Made by a program: the position numbers and the translations under genes. Positions 1 to 9,699 of a stretch of DNA of 64,000 bases are shown piece after piece (the first letter of the stretch is position 1; each line of letters opens with the position of its first letter). Origin of the DNA: Nostoc desertorum CM1-VF14 (GTDB lineage: Bacteria; Cyanobacteriota; Cyanobacteriia; Cyanobacteriales; Nostocaceae); assembly GCA_019359245.1 (NCBI GenBank), contig JAHHHR010000002.1, forward strand, positions 124,001 through 188,000, in the 5' to 3' direction. The notes under the pieces are model-generated. The model did no database searches and was not told the origin of the DNA. It saw only the letters and a program-made list of their open reading frames with translations.

Positions 1-2
1 AA

Positions 3-158
3 AAGTTTAATCAGTTTTATGACCGTAATCAGGGAGTTCAGGTTTTGGAGGCTGAGGAACCGCAACGGACATCACGCTTGATTCTGTGTGATTTGACTGC
101 TAGAACCCTGAAGTTGGGACTAGATTTGTTGGGAATTCAGGTATTGGAAAGGATGTAA
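3..158 (+). CDS. C-terminal end of probable methionyl-tRNA synthetase (partial)
   Basis: An open frame enters from the left edge and stops at TAA 156-158, giving the last 51 residues of a protein. The tail contains a segment reading [17 protein letters not shown] followed by QVLERM. This resembles the end of the anticodon-binding domain of cyanobacterial methionyl-tRNA synthetases, which charge tRNA-Met. Only the C-terminus is visible, with no catalytic HIGH or KMSKS motif, so the name rests on recognition of this tail alone. It runs in the same direction as the next gene, with a gap of about 100 bp. Confidence 0.5.
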   Translation, partial: KFNQFYDRNQGVQVLEAEEPQRTSRLILCDLTARTLKLGLDLLGIQVLERM

Positions 159-260
159 TTTTTTTAACGTAAAGTATGCAGAGTAAGAGTTAAGCTGATT
201 TTTTCTTTGCGTACTTTGCGGTTTTTTAATCAGAATTGCTGGACTTGGAGGCGATCGCCA

Positions 261-824
261 ATGGTACGGACACCATCTAAAAACATAACTTTAGCAGAGT
301 TTCTAATGCTACCAGAAACGAAGCCCGCTAGTGAATACATTGATGGTCAAATTATTCAAAAACCTATGCCACAGGGAAAGCATAGTACAATTCGAGGTGA
401 AATGATTAGCACTATCAACTCAATAGTGAAGCCCAAGCGGATTGCTCGTGCTTTTCCAGAACTGCGGTGTACTTTTGGTGGAAGATCAATAGTGCCAGAT
501 ATTTCTGTGTTTACTTGGCAAAGAATTCCTCGTGATGAAAATGGTCAAGTTGCCAACGTCTTTCAAGCAGCCCCCAATTGGACTATCGAGATTCTATCGC
601 CTGATCAAAGACAAACGAAAGTTACAAAAAATATTCTGCATTGCCTGAATTATGAAACACAAATGGGTTGGCTGATTGATCCAGAAGAACAAACGGTATT
701 TGTGTACATCCGCAATCAACAGCCAATCATGTTGGATAAACTAGAAGCTTTACTTCCTGTACCAGATTTTGCAAGTGAGTTGAGGCTGACAGTAGGAGAT
801 TTATTTGGTTGGCTGTTGGAGTAA
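261..824 (+). CDS. Uma2 family (DUF820) putative endonuclease
   Basis: Protein of about 187 residues of the Uma2/DUF820 family, which is greatly expanded in cyanobacteria and has a PD-(D/E)XK restriction-endonuclease-like fold. Visible hallmarks are the N-terminal TLAEFLMLPETKPASEYIDG segment, the VPDISVF strand carrying the predicted catalytic Asp, and the WTIEILSPDQ strand carrying Glu. The frame opens upstream at a TTG (207), but the ATG at 261 just after a HIP1 site fits the family N-terminus better and is chosen here. The cellular role of the family is unresolved; many copies are thought to be mobile or defence-related. A second family member lies at 37743. Confidence 0.8.
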   Translation: MVRTPSKNITLAEFLMLPETKPASEYIDGQIIQKPMPQGKHSTIRGEMISTINSIVKPKRIARAFPELRCTFGGRSIVPDISVFTWQRIPRDENGQVANVFQAAPNWTIEILSPDQRQTKVTKNILHCLNYETQMGWLIDPEEQTVFVYIRNQQPIMLDKLEALLPVPDFASELRLTVGDLFGWLLE

Positions 825-861
825 ACCAAATCCTGACGAATTGAATAAGGAAATACACCAA

Positions 862-1326
862 GTGCAACAGGTTTTATGGGTAGGAATCGGTTGTAAACGA
901 GGAACCTCGTGGCAGTTGATTGATCAAGCAATTGAGCAAATATTTCTAGAAAATCAACTTTTTCAAAGTGCGATCGCAGGGATTGCGACCATTGACACTA
1001 AAGCCTCAGAAGTTGGCTTAGTAGAACTTTGTCGTCTACGCAATCTACCCCTAAAAACCTTTTCTGCGGAAATTCTTCGCTCTGTCTGTGTCCCTAACCC
1101 TACCACAATTACCGACCACAAAGTAGGTACATCTAGCGTAGCAGAGGCAGCTGCTATTCTTGCAGCTACTCAAATCCCGTTGTTGCCTGCTTCTTCTTTT
1201 AGCACCATAGAGGCATTGGGAGTAAGGTTCTTAGTTCCTAAGCAGATTTTTCAGCTACAAGGGCAACCAGGAGCGGTAACGCTAGCTGTTGCCCAAGCCT
1301 CAAATATGAGTATTACAATTGACTAA
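862..1326 (+). CDS. Cobalamin biosynthesis protein, CbiG/CobE C-terminal domain
   Basis: Stand-alone protein of 154 residues matching the C-terminal domain of cobalt-precorrin-5A hydrolase CbiG (CobE/GbiG_C). It starts VQQVLWVGIGCKRGTS, the conserved G-I-G-x-x-R/K-G-T strand-loop. It also carries the family region around VAEAAAILAA. In the cobalamin pathway this domain accompanies ring-contraction and deacetylation chemistry; as a single domain it is usually called CobE-like. Start: the frame is open from 805 with TTG codons, but the GTG at 862 has an AAGGA ribosome site ten bases upstream, and the protein then begins right at the domain. A CobT-type gene of the same pathway is at 50.6 kb. 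Confidence 0.8.
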   Translation: MQQVLWVGIGCKRGTSWQLIDQAIEQIFLENQLFQSAIAGIATIDTKASEVGLVELCRLRNLPLKTFSAEILRSVCVPNPTTITDHKVGTSSVAEAAAILAATQIPLLPASSFSTIEALGVRFLVPKQIFQLQGQPGAVTLAVAQASNMSITID

Positions 1327-1331
1327 CTTTT

Positions 1332-1685
1332 CTAGTCAACAACTCTTAAAAAATAGTTAATTATGCTAGAAACGACAGCTAGCACAATTGAACCTAACAA
1401 AGCAGGTAAAAAGCCCCGAATCTCAAAACCAGAACCAGGAGTTAAGGCACTTGCTAACCAAAGGGTTAAAGCGTTGATCACAAATGTAAATAAACCAAAG
1501 GTGAGTAAGGTAATAGGAAATGTCAAAAGACGCAAAATTGGTCTGATAAAAGCATTAACTAGCCCGATAACTAGTGCGGCAACAAGGGCTACAACAAAAT
1601 TATTGACAACGAAACCATCAACGATTCTAGAAGTAATTAATAACGCTACCGCAGTACCAAGCCAAGTTAATAAAAAGTGTTGCAT
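1332..1685 (-). CDS. Phage holin family (superfamily IV) membrane protein
   Basis: Small, very hydrophobic protein of 117 residues with four predicted membrane segments (roughly 5-24, 30-50, 57-78, 92-114). It fits the DUF360 / mycobacterial 4-TM holin family, found widely in bacterial chromosomes without any prophage. The segment NAFIRPILRLLTFPITLLTFG is the typical family core, with charged and proline residues between helices 2 and 3. It is convergent with the cobalamin gene, whose stop lies only six bases from this gene's stop. No other phage gene is nearby, so a lysis role is not implied; the function is unknown. Confidence 0.85.
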   Translation of the reverse strand: MQHFLLTWLGTAVALLITSRIVDGFVVNNFVVALVAALVIGLVNAFIRPILRLLTFPITLLTFGLFTFVINALTLWLASALTPGSGFEIRGFLPALLGSIVLAVVSSIINYFLRVVD

Positions 1686-2096
1686 AAGTTTTTTTAGAAG
1701 AATTAGAAGTAAGTTTAATTAATTTCACTGTTGCCATCTGTGATCTGTAACACTATCAGGTACTTTTGTACTTGACTCCTAAAGTTACCATTATCTTTTG
1801 TCAGCCTAAAAGCAATGTAATTTTTTTGTTCTGGCATATAGATACTTCTCATCGATATATCTTTATCGTATTGCAGGATGTACCGAATTAAATTCATAAA
1901 AAATTCTGTGAAGCAAAAAGCCCTAAGGGAATGAAGCAGCCCTGCTTTTTGAGGGGATATACAAAAAACCCTGTTTTCAGGCTGATGTCATCAAATAGAT
2001 GTAACGGTAGTTAAATAATTAATGCAATATATCAGGAAAATCCCAATCAAGAGATTGAAATGGGAACCCTAACCCTATCCGCCCGAAAATCATGTA
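1686..2096. other. Intergenic region upstream of the chemosensory operon
   Basis: This 411-bp gap has no convincing gene. It contains nested short inverted repeats: CAAAAAGC at 1914-1921 pairing with GCTTTTTG at 1944-1951, with CCCTAAGGG at 1921-1929 between them. A short hairpin CCTGttttCAGG lies near 1970-1981. These could form leader structures for the downstream operon, but no promoter element is clear. Confidence 0.4.
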
Positions 2097-2099
2097 GTG

Positions 2100-3656
2100 A
2101 TGAATCAGATAAGCAGCGATCGCCCCATTTTATTTGAATCTAATTCTCAACACAGTGATGACTTTAGTTTGTCACAGATGGTTGATCTGATTGCTGATAC
2201 ATTCGGCATTCACATCAAACCACAGTATCAAGATACATTAAAGAAAAATCTTTTAACTCGCATCCGGGCGCTGGGATTATGCTCACTCAATGATTACTAT
2301 CGGTTCTTGGTAGCAAATCAATTAGTTCCTGGTGCAACAGAGTGGCGAGAACTAATCTCTTTACTTACTGTCACTGAAACTTATTTTTTTCGCGATCAGG
2401 GGCAGATGTCGCTGCTCAAAAATCAGCTGCTCCCAGAGTTAATCGAGCGCAAACGGGAGCTTAGTTTAACTCAGTGCAACGCTGCTAATGGAGAATTTCA
2501 TCGGCCGACATTACGGCTTTGGAGTGCCGGGTGTTCGACTGGTGAAGAAGCTTACTCACTTGCCATTCTGGTGAAGGAACTAATCCCTGACAATCAGGCA
2601 TGGGACATTCTGATTTTAGGCACAGATATTAATCAACCCGCGATCGCACTGGCTCAACAAGGAATTTACAGCGATTGGTCTTTTCGGACAACCACTCAAG
2701 AAATCAAAAATCGCTACTTTCAATCCCACAAAAAAGGTTGGAAAATCGATTCTGCTATTCGAGCAATGGTCAAATTTCAACCTGGAAACCTGATGCAAGA
2801 CAACTTTCCCGCTTACGCGTCCAGCATTCACGATTTCGATTTAATTATTTGCCGCAATGTGTTTATTTATTTTGACTTCAACCCGATCGCACAAGTTATA
2901 GGCAAGTTTTACTGCTCTCTGACACCGGGAGGTTTTCTGCTTACAGGACACACGGAATTACACGGGCAAAAAACTGAACCGTTTCAAGTCAAAAATTTTC
3001 CACAATCTACCGTTTATCAAAGACATAGCTCACTCAACAAGCAGAGCAAAGTCTTGAATACTATAATACCTGCTGCCATTGAGAGCAGGAAAACCGAAAT
3101 TTCTTCCCCCTCTCTCCCAACCTTGGGGACGCGCTTAAGCGTGAGCGCAAACACTCAAACTCTTTTAGATGCAGCCAAGGAATCGCTAATTCAAAAAGCT
3201 TATGCCGATGTCATTCAAATAACGCAACAACTGATTGCTCTTGCCCCCCAACAATTTCAGGCATATTGTTTGATGGCAGAAGCTTACGCGAATTTTGGCG
3301 ATTACTCCCAGGCGAATCAGGCGTGTCAGCAGGCACTCCAGATCAGCCCATTGGCGATCGAACCCTATCATTTGTTGGCTCAAATTGCCGAAGAGCAAGG
3401 AGATCACAACAGTGCAAAATTATTCTTAAAACGTATTATTTATCTCGCTCCCAGTTCTGTTACTGCTCACCTGGAATTGGGTTCTATATATGAACGAGAG
3501 GGGAATGAAAAACAGGCTCAAAAAATCTGGCGATCGCTTCTAGAGATTTTGCAAAATCTACCCCAACAAGCGATCGATTCCCATAGCCAGCAAACCACTG
3601 CTGAACTAAAAGCACACGTTCTTAAGCACTTAAATTCAACTAGTTATGAGCCATGA
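2100..3656 (+). CDS. cheR: CheR-type chemoreceptor methyltransferase with C-terminal TPRs
   Basis: SAM-dependent protein-glutamate O-methyltransferase that methylates chemoreceptors. Residues 20-90 form the helical CheR N-domain. The SAM-binding motif LWSAGCSTGEEAYS is at about 140-153, and the FDLIICRNVFIYFD segment near 245-260 is the usual second CheR signature. After a linker near residues 335-350, three TPR-like units fill about 350-480 and probably recruit partners. ATG 2100 directly follows a GTG at 2097 that could also start the protein. Its stop overlaps the start of cheW by 11 bp, so this is the first gene of the operon. The linker contains a repeat-like GCGCTTAAGCG/GAGCGC stretch. 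Confidence 0.93.
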   Translation: MNQISSDRPILFESNSQHSDDFSLSQMVDLIADTFGIHIKPQYQDTLKKNLLTRIRALGLCSLNDYYRFLVANQLVPGATEWRELISLLTVTETYFFRDQGQMSLLKNQLLPELIERKRELSLTQCNAANGEFHRPTLRLWSAGCSTGEEAYSLAILVKELIPDNQAWDILILGTDINQPAIALAQQGIYSDWSFRTTTQEIKNRYFQSHKKGWKIDSAIRAMVKFQPGNLMQDNFPAYASSIHDFDLIICRNVFIYFDFNPIAQVIGKFYCSLTPGGFLLTGHTELHGQKTEPFQVKNFPQSTVYQRHSSLNKQSKVLNTIIPAAIESRKTEISSPSLPTLGTRLSVSANTQTLLDAAKESLIQKAYADVIQITQQLIALAPQQFQAYCLMAEAYANFGDYSQANQACQQALQISPLAIEPYHLLAQIAEEQGDHNSAKLFLKRIIYLAPSSVTAHLELGSIYEREGNEKQAQKIWRSLLEILQNLPQQAIDSHSQQTTAELKAHVLKHLNSTSYEP

Positions 3657-4707
3657 ATCTTATTTAATATTTAACCTCAATCACTCGCGCTATGGGATTC
3701 CGGCTACAGCCGTGCAAGAACTATTCTTTCTGCCAGAAGTGACTGCGATCGCACAAACTCCCAGCACAATTTTAGGCGTGATTAACCTGCGAGGAAAGTT
3801 TCTCCCCGTGATGGATTTATATCACCGTTTAGAACAAGCGCGTCCCCCTTTTCAATTGACTGACAGCATGATTGTCCTGGAGTGGCAAACTCAACGAATC
3901 GGAATCATCGTCAATCAAGTGGATAGTGTGCAAGCGATCGCACCCGATCAGATCGCTGCCAATGTTTGCGATCAATCAAAAGAGAGTTTGCAGGATAGAT
4001 TAGTGACTGGCATTGCCAACGTTGAGGAGGGCATCGTTACATTGCTCAATCCCGAACTGTTAGTGCAACACGCCTTTCTAGAGACTGTTTTCAATATAAA
4101 TTCTGATTTTAATAACGGCTCAGTCAATGACGCACTAAAACACCCATCTGATTCAGCCCTAAATCAAAGCTTATACGATCATTTCGATTCGCAGGAACGA
4201 CAGATTTTGCAAGAGCGAACTGAAGCTCTCCGATGTTCAATTAATGACGAGGATTCGGCATCGCTCTTGCCTCTGGCTGTTGTGGGGTTGGGGGGTGAGT
4301 ACTTTGGGTTTGGCTTGGAAACGGTGCATGAGTTTACTGAGATTCACAAGATTACCCCGATTCCCTGCTGTCCGCCGCACATTGTTGGCAACATCAACTT
4401 GCGGGGCGAAATTGTCACCTTAATTAACATCAATAATGTGGTTGATCTGCCCATGAATGGGGTGCGATTGCATCAGCAAGCCGTTGTCGTGCGCCTGGAG
4501 CAACGAGTGGCGGGCATTGCCGTGGATAACATTTTTGATGTGACGTATATTTATCCCTCTCAAATAACCACGGCTCCAATTGCCCTGCATTCTGCCAAAG
4601 ACGACTATCTCCAGGGTGTCGCACCTTATCGCGATCGGATGATGAGCATCATCAATTTGTCTAAACTGCTGACTTCAGAAGCGTTAGTTGTCAATGAAGA
4701 GGTCTAA
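3646..4707 (+). CDS. cheW: CheW coupling protein with two CheW domains
   Basis: Protein of 353 residues carrying two CheW (SH3-like) domains, about 1-145 and 205-345, each with the typical G-V-I/NLRG strand ([15 protein letters not shown] and [15 protein letters not shown]). CheW couples chemoreceptor tips to the kinase CheA; doubled CheW proteins may bridge neighbouring receptor or kinase units. Length is about twice that of a normal CheW. The ATG lies inside the cheR 3' end (11-bp overlap), and the stop is only one base before the next receptor start, so translation is likely coupled. Confidence 0.92.
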   Translation: MSHESYLIFNLNHSRYGIPATAVQELFFLPEVTAIAQTPSTILGVINLRGKFLPVMDLYHRLEQARPPFQLTDSMIVLEWQTQRIGIIVNQVDSVQAIAPDQIAANVCDQSKESLQDRLVTGIANVEEGIVTLLNPELLVQHAFLETVFNINSDFNNGSVNDALKHPSDSALNQSLYDHFDSQERQILQERTEALRCSINDEDSASLLPLAVVGLGGEYFGFGLETVHEFTEIHKITPIPCCPPHIVGNINLRGEIVTLININNVVDLPMNGVRLHQQAVVVRLEQRVAGIAVDNIFDVTYIYPSQITTAPIALHSAKDDYLQGVAPYRDRMMSIINLSKLLTSEALVVNEEV

Positions 4708-4708
4708 T

Positions 4709-6163
4709 ATGCAATACAATTTCAAGCTCGGTCGGGTTGTTACGTTTGGGTTTGGTTCGGTATTTGTAGTCATGGTTGTGATTGGCATTGTCTCTAAGCT
4801 CACGACCAACAAGTTAGTGGAGTCTAATGGCTGGGTCAGCCATACCTACCAGGTTGAGGGATATCTGGAGGATATTAGCAAGTTTCTAGTCGATGCCGAA
4901 ACCGGACAGCGTGGCTTTATTCTCACCCAAAAGGCGAACTATTTGGAGCCTTACAACACATCCGTTGCCAATTTTGAGAAAACCTTTGATGAGGTCAACA
5001 AGCTGATTCAGGACAACCCCGAACAACTGGCACGGTTGAATCAGATCAAGCAACTGGCAAAAGACAAAATGGCAGAACTTGCTGAAACCATTGAGTTGAC
5101 GCAGCAGGGAAAACGCCAGGAAGCCCTGAATCTCATCCTTTCTAATAAAGGCAAGCAGATCATGGATGAGATTCGGCTCAAATTGGCAGAAATGACGCAG
5201 ATTGAGGAGCGGCTGCTGGCTGATAGGCAACAGACAGCAAAGCAGATAGCATTCCTCGCAGACTTGGTTTCTTTGGGAGGAACCACGATCGCGATCCTAT
5301 TCGGCTCATTGGTGTTGTTCTTCATTGCCCGTGGAATTGTGCGACCGATTACCCAGGTCGCTAATGCGATCGCCTCCTCATCCAATGAAATTGCGGCTAC
5401 GGTCGAGCAACAAGAGCGTACTGCCACCCAACAGGCAACCTCGGTCAGCGAAACCACCACCACAATGGACGAACTCAGCGCCTCTGCCCAACAGTCTGCC
5501 AAGCAAGCAGCAACTGCCTCCACCAGCGCTCAACAGGTTTTGAATTTGGCAGATCAAGGCAATCAATCACTGACCCGCACCCTGGAAGGAATGGCAGCCT
5601 TGAGCCACAGAGTCAGTGCAGTAGCAGACCAGATGCTGCGCCTGAATGAACAAACCAAGCAAATTGGCAGTATTTCTGGGTTGGTGAGTGACCTAGCAAA
5701 TCAGACTAATATGTTGGCGCTAAATGCAGCAGTAGAGGCAGTCCGAGCAGGGGAACAGGGCAAGGGATTTGCAATCGTTGCCGCCGAAATTCGCAAACTA
5801 GCAGACCAAAGCAAGAAATCGGCTGAAAAAATTAATGGGCTGGTCAATGATATTCAATCCGCAATCAACTCAACCGTTGTGATGACGGATGAAAGCACAA
5901 AAACTGCCCAACAGGGGGCGGCAATGACTGAGCAAACGGTGCAAGTCTTTACCAATGTCACCGATGCCGTCAACCAGATGGTGTTGAATATTCAGCAAAT
6001 CTCGCTCAACGCCAATCAGCAAGCTACGGCGGTTCAGCAAATTTTACAGGTAATGAATGCACTCAATAGCTCTGCTAGAGAGACAGCCATCGGCATCAGT
6101 CAGACTCGCGTTAGCACTCGCCAACTCAATGACGCAGCCTACAAACTACAGAGTGTTGTGTAA
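4709..6163 (+). CDS. Methyl-accepting chemotaxis protein 1 (CHASE3-like sensor)
   Basis: Chemoreceptor of 484 residues. Membrane helix 1 is at about 9-30; a CHASE3-like helical sensor follows, with the [13 protein letters not shown] motif near 57-69. Membrane helix 2 is at about 185-207. The cytoplasmic signalling hairpin holds the conserved tip [20 protein letters not shown]. No HAMP domain is obvious between helix 2 and the hairpin. Both hairpin arms match those of receptor 3 in length. The ATG at 4709 is chosen because GAAGAGG lies six bases upstream; earlier TTG/ATG codons overlap cheW. It is immediately followed by a 495-bp gap with a tandem repeat. Confidence 0.93.
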   Translation: MQYNFKLGRVVTFGFGSVFVVMVVIGIVSKLTTNKLVESNGWVSHTYQVEGYLEDISKFLVDAETGQRGFILTQKANYLEPYNTSVANFEKTFDEVNKLIQDNPEQLARLNQIKQLAKDKMAELAETIELTQQGKRQEALNLILSNKGKQIMDEIRLKLAEMTQIEERLLADRQQTAKQIAFLADLVSLGGTTIAILFGSLVLFFIARGIVRPITQVANAIASSSNEIAATVEQQERTATQQATSVSETTTTMDELSASAQQSAKQAATASTSAQQVLNLADQGNQSLTRTLEGMAALSHRVSAVADQMLRLNEQTKQIGSISGLVSDLANQTNMLALNAAVEAVRAGEQGKGFAIVAAEIRKLADQSKKSAEKINGLVNDIQSAINSTVVMTDESTKTAQQGAAMTEQTVQVFTNVTDAVNQMVLNIQQISLNANQQATAVQQILQVMNALNSSARETAIGISQTRVSTRQLNDAAYKLQSVV

Positions 6164-6300
6164 TCTCTGTTGATGCAACGTAAGAGGCAGGGCGCAGGGG
6201 GCAGGGAGCAGGAGGAAATGACCCCTTCTTGCTGCTGTGAAGCCTACTGTACACACAAGTTTTTTAGAGTTACTGCATAACGTAGAAGAGGTTAATTTTT

Positions 6301-6540
6301 GCAGGTCAATGCAATAAGGGTGCAGGTCGATGCAACAAAGGTGCAGGTCAATGCAATAAAGGTGCAGGTCAATGCAACAAAGGTGCAGGTCGATGCAATA
6401 AAGGTGCAGGTCAATGCAATAAAGGTGCAGGTCAATGCAATAAAGGTGCAGGTCAATGCAATAAAGGTGCAGGTCAATGCAATAAAGGTGCAGGTCAATG
6501 CAATAAAGGTGCAGGTCAATGCAACAAAGGTGCAGATCAA
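6301..6540. repeat. 21-bp tandem repeat array (11 units plus a partial twelfth)
   Basis: Eleven complete 21-bp units beginning GCAGGTC, starting at 6301 and spaced exactly 21 bp apart, followed by a 9-base partial unit at 6532. Units 3 and 6-10 are identical; the outer units differ only at an A/G (CAA or CGA) and a T/C (AATAAA or AACAAA) position, plus one AAGGG. Because 21 is a multiple of three and the unit lacks stops in some frames, both strands show long artificial open frames with heptapeptide repeats; neither has a ribosome site or typical protein composition. The array lies between chemoreceptor genes 1 and 2. Confidence 0.97.
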
Positions 6541-6658
6541 GAGACTTGTGTGTACATCGTAGCTTTATGGGGCCAATCTAAAATCTAAAATCCAAAATTG
6601 TGTGATGGCAATATCTGGAAATCCTTGAACTCATTCACTCACAAAAGATAACAACAAG

Positions 6659-8065
6659 ATGGAAAGCAAGCGAAACTGGAGACTAAGATACTGGATTATT
6701 GGCGGGTATGCCGTTCCCGTGCTGGCATTGTTAATTTCTGCCGGAGCGATGATTATGAATATCAACACTGTGAACAAACGATCGGAAGACTTAGTTGCTT
6801 CTTACAAGGTAAATTCAGTCGTTAGTGACCTTAATGTTAATGTGCAAAGTGGTGCTAAGTCAATCCGAGGCTATTTGTTGGCAAAAAATCAACGGTCGCT
6901 TGAGGACTACCGCCAGTCTCAGAAGGACTCCAAGGAATTTCTCGCAAAAGTGACGACACTTGCCCGATCAGAAAAGGAACGACAGTCTTTAACCAAACTG
7001 GAGGGACTGCTGAATAACCTGACTGCTTTGCAGTATGACCTGATTGCAAAGGTAGATGAGGGCAAAGTTAGAGAAGCCGTTGAAACCTGGATCAAGGGAA
7101 ATGTCCACTCTCTGGTTGAGGATGTTGTAGACCTGATCGAAGAAATACAGCTTCGAGAAGACCAGATTGTTGCAAACGCCGTGAAACAGCAGCAAGAGGC
7201 GCTCAATGTCCTCAAGCTCACGGTGATGTTAGCTAGTGGACTCTCCCTCGTGGTATCTGTTTTGATTGGCATCTGGGTTATTAGCCGCACTGCCCGTCAG
7301 ATGAACGCCTCTGCTAGCGCGATCGCCGCTTCTACAATCGAAATTACCACAACAATTGAGCAGCAAGAACGCAACACCATCCAACAAGCCAGTTCTGTCA
7401 ACCAAACCACCACCACAATGGATGAATTGGCGGCTTCCTCGCGGCAGTCTGCCGAACAAGCAGAAGCCTCAGCCGCAGGGGCGCGGCAGGTGTTGTTGCT
7501 GGTAGACGGTCGCACTCAAGAGGGTCAGTTTAGCCAATCGAGTCTACGCGAGAAAGTAGGCGACATTGCCGCCCAAATTCTCCATCTAAGCGAACAAACC
7601 AATCAAATCGGCACGATCTCCACCCTGGTTAGTGATTTGGCAAGTCAAACTAATATGCTGGCGCTCAATGCAGCAGTGGAAGCGGTGCGAGCTGGGGAAC
7701 ATGGCAAAGGCTTTGCGGTTGTTGCTGCCGAAATTCGCAAACTGGCAGACCAGAGTAAGCGTTCGGCTGAAAAAATTAATGTACTGGTCGTAGACATTCA
7801 AAAATCGACCAATTCCACCGTTATGGTGACAGGTGAAGGCACGAAAACTGTAGAAAAGATTGTGGATGCCATCAAAACGATCGCGATAAATGGTCAACAA
7901 ATTTCCCTGACTTCTAATCAACAAGCGATCGCAGTGCAACAGGTGGTAGAAGCCATGAACTCGCTCAACATTGCCGCCAGAGAAACCGCCTCTGGCATTA
8001 GTCAAATTAAAGTCGGCACCCAACGACTGAATGATGCCGCCCAGGAGCTAAAAGCCGTTGTTTAA
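6659..8065 (+). CDS. Methyl-accepting chemotaxis protein 2 (shortened hairpin)
   Basis: Chemoreceptor of 468 residues with membrane helices at about 11-33 and 183-206. A helical sensor (CHASE3/4HB-like) lies between them, and the signalling hairpin has the tip [20 protein letters not shown]. Compared with receptors 1 and 3, the descending arm lacks 14 residues (two heptads) after GTKTVE, while the ascending arm is only three residues shorter and carries an unrelated stretch (DGRTQEGQFSQSS). Unequal arms are unusual in this family. The ATG at 6659 follows the tandem-repeat gap and has no strong ribosome site. The gene ends 21 bp before receptor 3. Confidence 0.92.
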   Translation: MESKRNWRLRYWIIGGYAVPVLALLISAGAMIMNINTVNKRSEDLVASYKVNSVVSDLNVNVQSGAKSIRGYLLAKNQRSLEDYRQSQKDSKEFLAKVTTLARSEKERQSLTKLEGLLNNLTALQYDLIAKVDEGKVREAVETWIKGNVHSLVEDVVDLIEEIQLREDQIVANAVKQQQEALNVLKLTVMLASGLSLVVSVLIGIWVISRTARQMNASASAIAASTIEITTTIEQQERNTIQQASSVNQTTTTMDELAASSRQSAEQAEASAAGARQVLLLVDGRTQEGQFSQSSLREKVGDIAAQILHLSEQTNQIGTISTLVSDLASQTNMLALNAAVEAVRAGEHGKGFAVVAAEIRKLADQSKRSAEKINVLVVDIQKSTNSTVMVTGEGTKTVEKIVDAIKTIAINGQQISLTSNQQAIAVQQVVEAMNSLNIAARETASGISQIKVGTQRLNDAAQELKAVV

Positions 8066-8086
8066 AAATGTATTGGAGTTACAGAT

Positions 8087-9667
8087 ATGTTGAAAAATAT
8101 GTCTTTGCATGGACGATTGATGGGTTCATTTTTGCTGATGGGTAGTGTCGTTTTGGCTGTAGGGTCTGTCGGCTGGTGGGGTACCCATCAATTAACTAGA
8201 CATATTGACACCCTCAGCCATACCAGCCTACCCAGTATTAACGGGTTGTGGAGAATTTATGAAGGGCAGACCCAGATCCAGGCGGCAGAGCGGGCGCTTG
8301 TCAACCCTGAGCTACCCCCTTCAGCCAGACAGTCTGAGCTAAATCGGATACAGGTAGCCTGGAAGCAAATCGACGCAGGCTTTGAGGAATATGAACCCGC
8401 GCCCCGCACTCCCGAAGAAGACAAGCTCTACCAGACGTTTAAGCAACAGTGGCAGGAGTGGAAGCAGGATCATTCTACATATCTTCGGGCTTACCAAGAC
8501 TTTGCCCGGTTAGGTATTATTAACCCCAATGCCAGACGGTTTGAATTGTTAAGTCAGGGACGAGAGAATTCTCCAGAAATGAAGGCGGCGATCGCTGCTG
8601 CCGCTCAACTCACAAAAATCAGCCAAAACGCTGTTGCAGAAAATGATGATTCATTTGCGGTTACAACTGAATCATTAATGCAACTGATCAAAATCAATCA
8701 GACGGTTGCTGATAATGCCACTCAGGCAGCCAGTGACGATGCCCGAATTACCGTAGCTTGGGTGATTACTGGTATCATTGCCGGGCCTCTGGGGGCAATC
8801 TTGCTAGGACTGTTTCTGAGCAACAAAATTGCTAAACCGTTGACAGGCAAAATTGCTCAAATTGTTCAAACAATGGCTGCCTCCACCAATGAAATCGCCG
8901 CTACGGTTGAGCAGCAAGAACGGACTGCGACTCGGCAGGCAACTTCTATCAATCAAACCACTACCACCATCGATGAATTGGGAGCCTCATCGCAGCAGTC
9001 AGCCGAACAGGCAGAATCGGCGGTAGCAGGCGCACGGCAGGCATTGACTCTTGCAGGTAACGGTGCTGATGCTGTAAAACGCACCCTCAAGGGCATGGAA
9101 ACCCTACAGCAAAAAGTTGCAGCCATTGCGGAGCATATCACACGCTTAAATGAACAAACCAAGCAGATTGACAGTATCTCTGGTCTGGTGGGCGAGTTGG
9201 CAAGCCAGACTAATATGCTGGCGTTAAATGCAGCTGTAGAAGCAGTCCGGGCAGGGGAGCATGGTAAAGGCTTTGCCGTTGTCGCTGCTGAAATTCGCAA
9301 ACTAGCAGACCAGAGCAAAAAATCAACCGAAAAGATCAGCACCTTGGTAAGCGACATTCAATCTGCCATCAGCATCACTGTCGTTGTCACCCATGAAGGC
9401 ACTAAAACTGTAGAAGAAGGGACGCGAATTGCTCAGGAAACGTCAGAATCCTTTGCTGGTGTAGAAGGTGCAGTGAATAATATTGTCATCAACAGTCAAC
9501 AGATTTCACTCAATATCAACCAGCAAGCGATCGCCATTCAGCAAATTGTCTCTGCCATGAATGACCTGAATATGGCTGCGCGTGAAACTGCCAGTGGCAT
9601 TAGCCAGATCCGCTCTGGTACTAAACAACTAAACGAGTCAGCGCAAGCACTCAAGGCAACCATTTAG
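8087..9667 (+). CDS. Methyl-accepting chemotaxis protein 3
   Basis: Chemoreceptor of 526 residues. Membrane helix 1 is at about 10-32. The sensor region (33-220) is helical, of the 4HB_MCP type, and membrane helix 2 is at about 221-245. The signalling hairpin has the conserved tip [20 protein letters not shown] and QQ-pair methylation-type segments such as [11 protein letters not shown]. Hairpin arms equal those of receptor 1. It sits between receptor 2 and cheA with short gaps, so it belongs to the same operon. The ligand cannot be predicted from sequence. Confidence 0.93.
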   Translation: MLKNMSLHGRLMGSFLLMGSVVLAVGSVGWWGTHQLTRHIDTLSHTSLPSINGLWRIYEGQTQIQAAERALVNPELPPSARQSELNRIQVAWKQIDAGFEEYEPAPRTPEEDKLYQTFKQQWQEWKQDHSTYLRAYQDFARLGIINPNARRFELLSQGRENSPEMKAAIAAAAQLTKISQNAVAENDDSFAVTTESLMQLIKINQTVADNATQAASDDARITVAWVITGIIAGPLGAILLGLFLSNKIAKPLTGKIAQIVQTMAASTNEIAATVEQQERTATRQATSINQTTTTIDELGASSQQSAEQAESAVAGARQALTLAGNGADAVKRTLKGMETLQQKVAAIAEHITRLNEQTKQIDSISGLVGELASQTNMLALNAAVEAVRAGEHGKGFAVVAAEIRKLADQSKKSTEKISTLVSDIQSAISITVVVTHEGTKTVEEGTRIAQETSESFAGVEGAVNNIVINSQQISLNINQQAIAIQQIVSAMNDLNMAARETASGISQIRSGTKQLNESAQALKATI

Positions 9668-9699
9668 TCGCTCAACCTGTAACTACTTAAAACTATACT

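Noticed and set aside
1332..1685. Prophage marker
   Set aside because: Holin-family membrane proteins are common chromosomal genes and no phage genes flank it.
1363..1722. Lys/Thr-rich frame on the + strand
   Set aside because: It is antisense to the holin-like gene, whose hydrophobic product is recognisable; the + frame is its complement.
1715..1897. 60-codon minus-strand frame
   Set aside because: No ribosome site, no recognisable motif, and located in an AT-rich leader region.
6301..6540. CRISPR array
   Set aside because: Units are contiguous, without unique spacers, and no cas genes are nearby.
6292..6562. Open frames on both strands with repeated heptapeptides
   Set aside because: They are produced by the stop-free 21-bp tandem repeat. 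There is no ribosome site, no start context and no non-repeat protein body.
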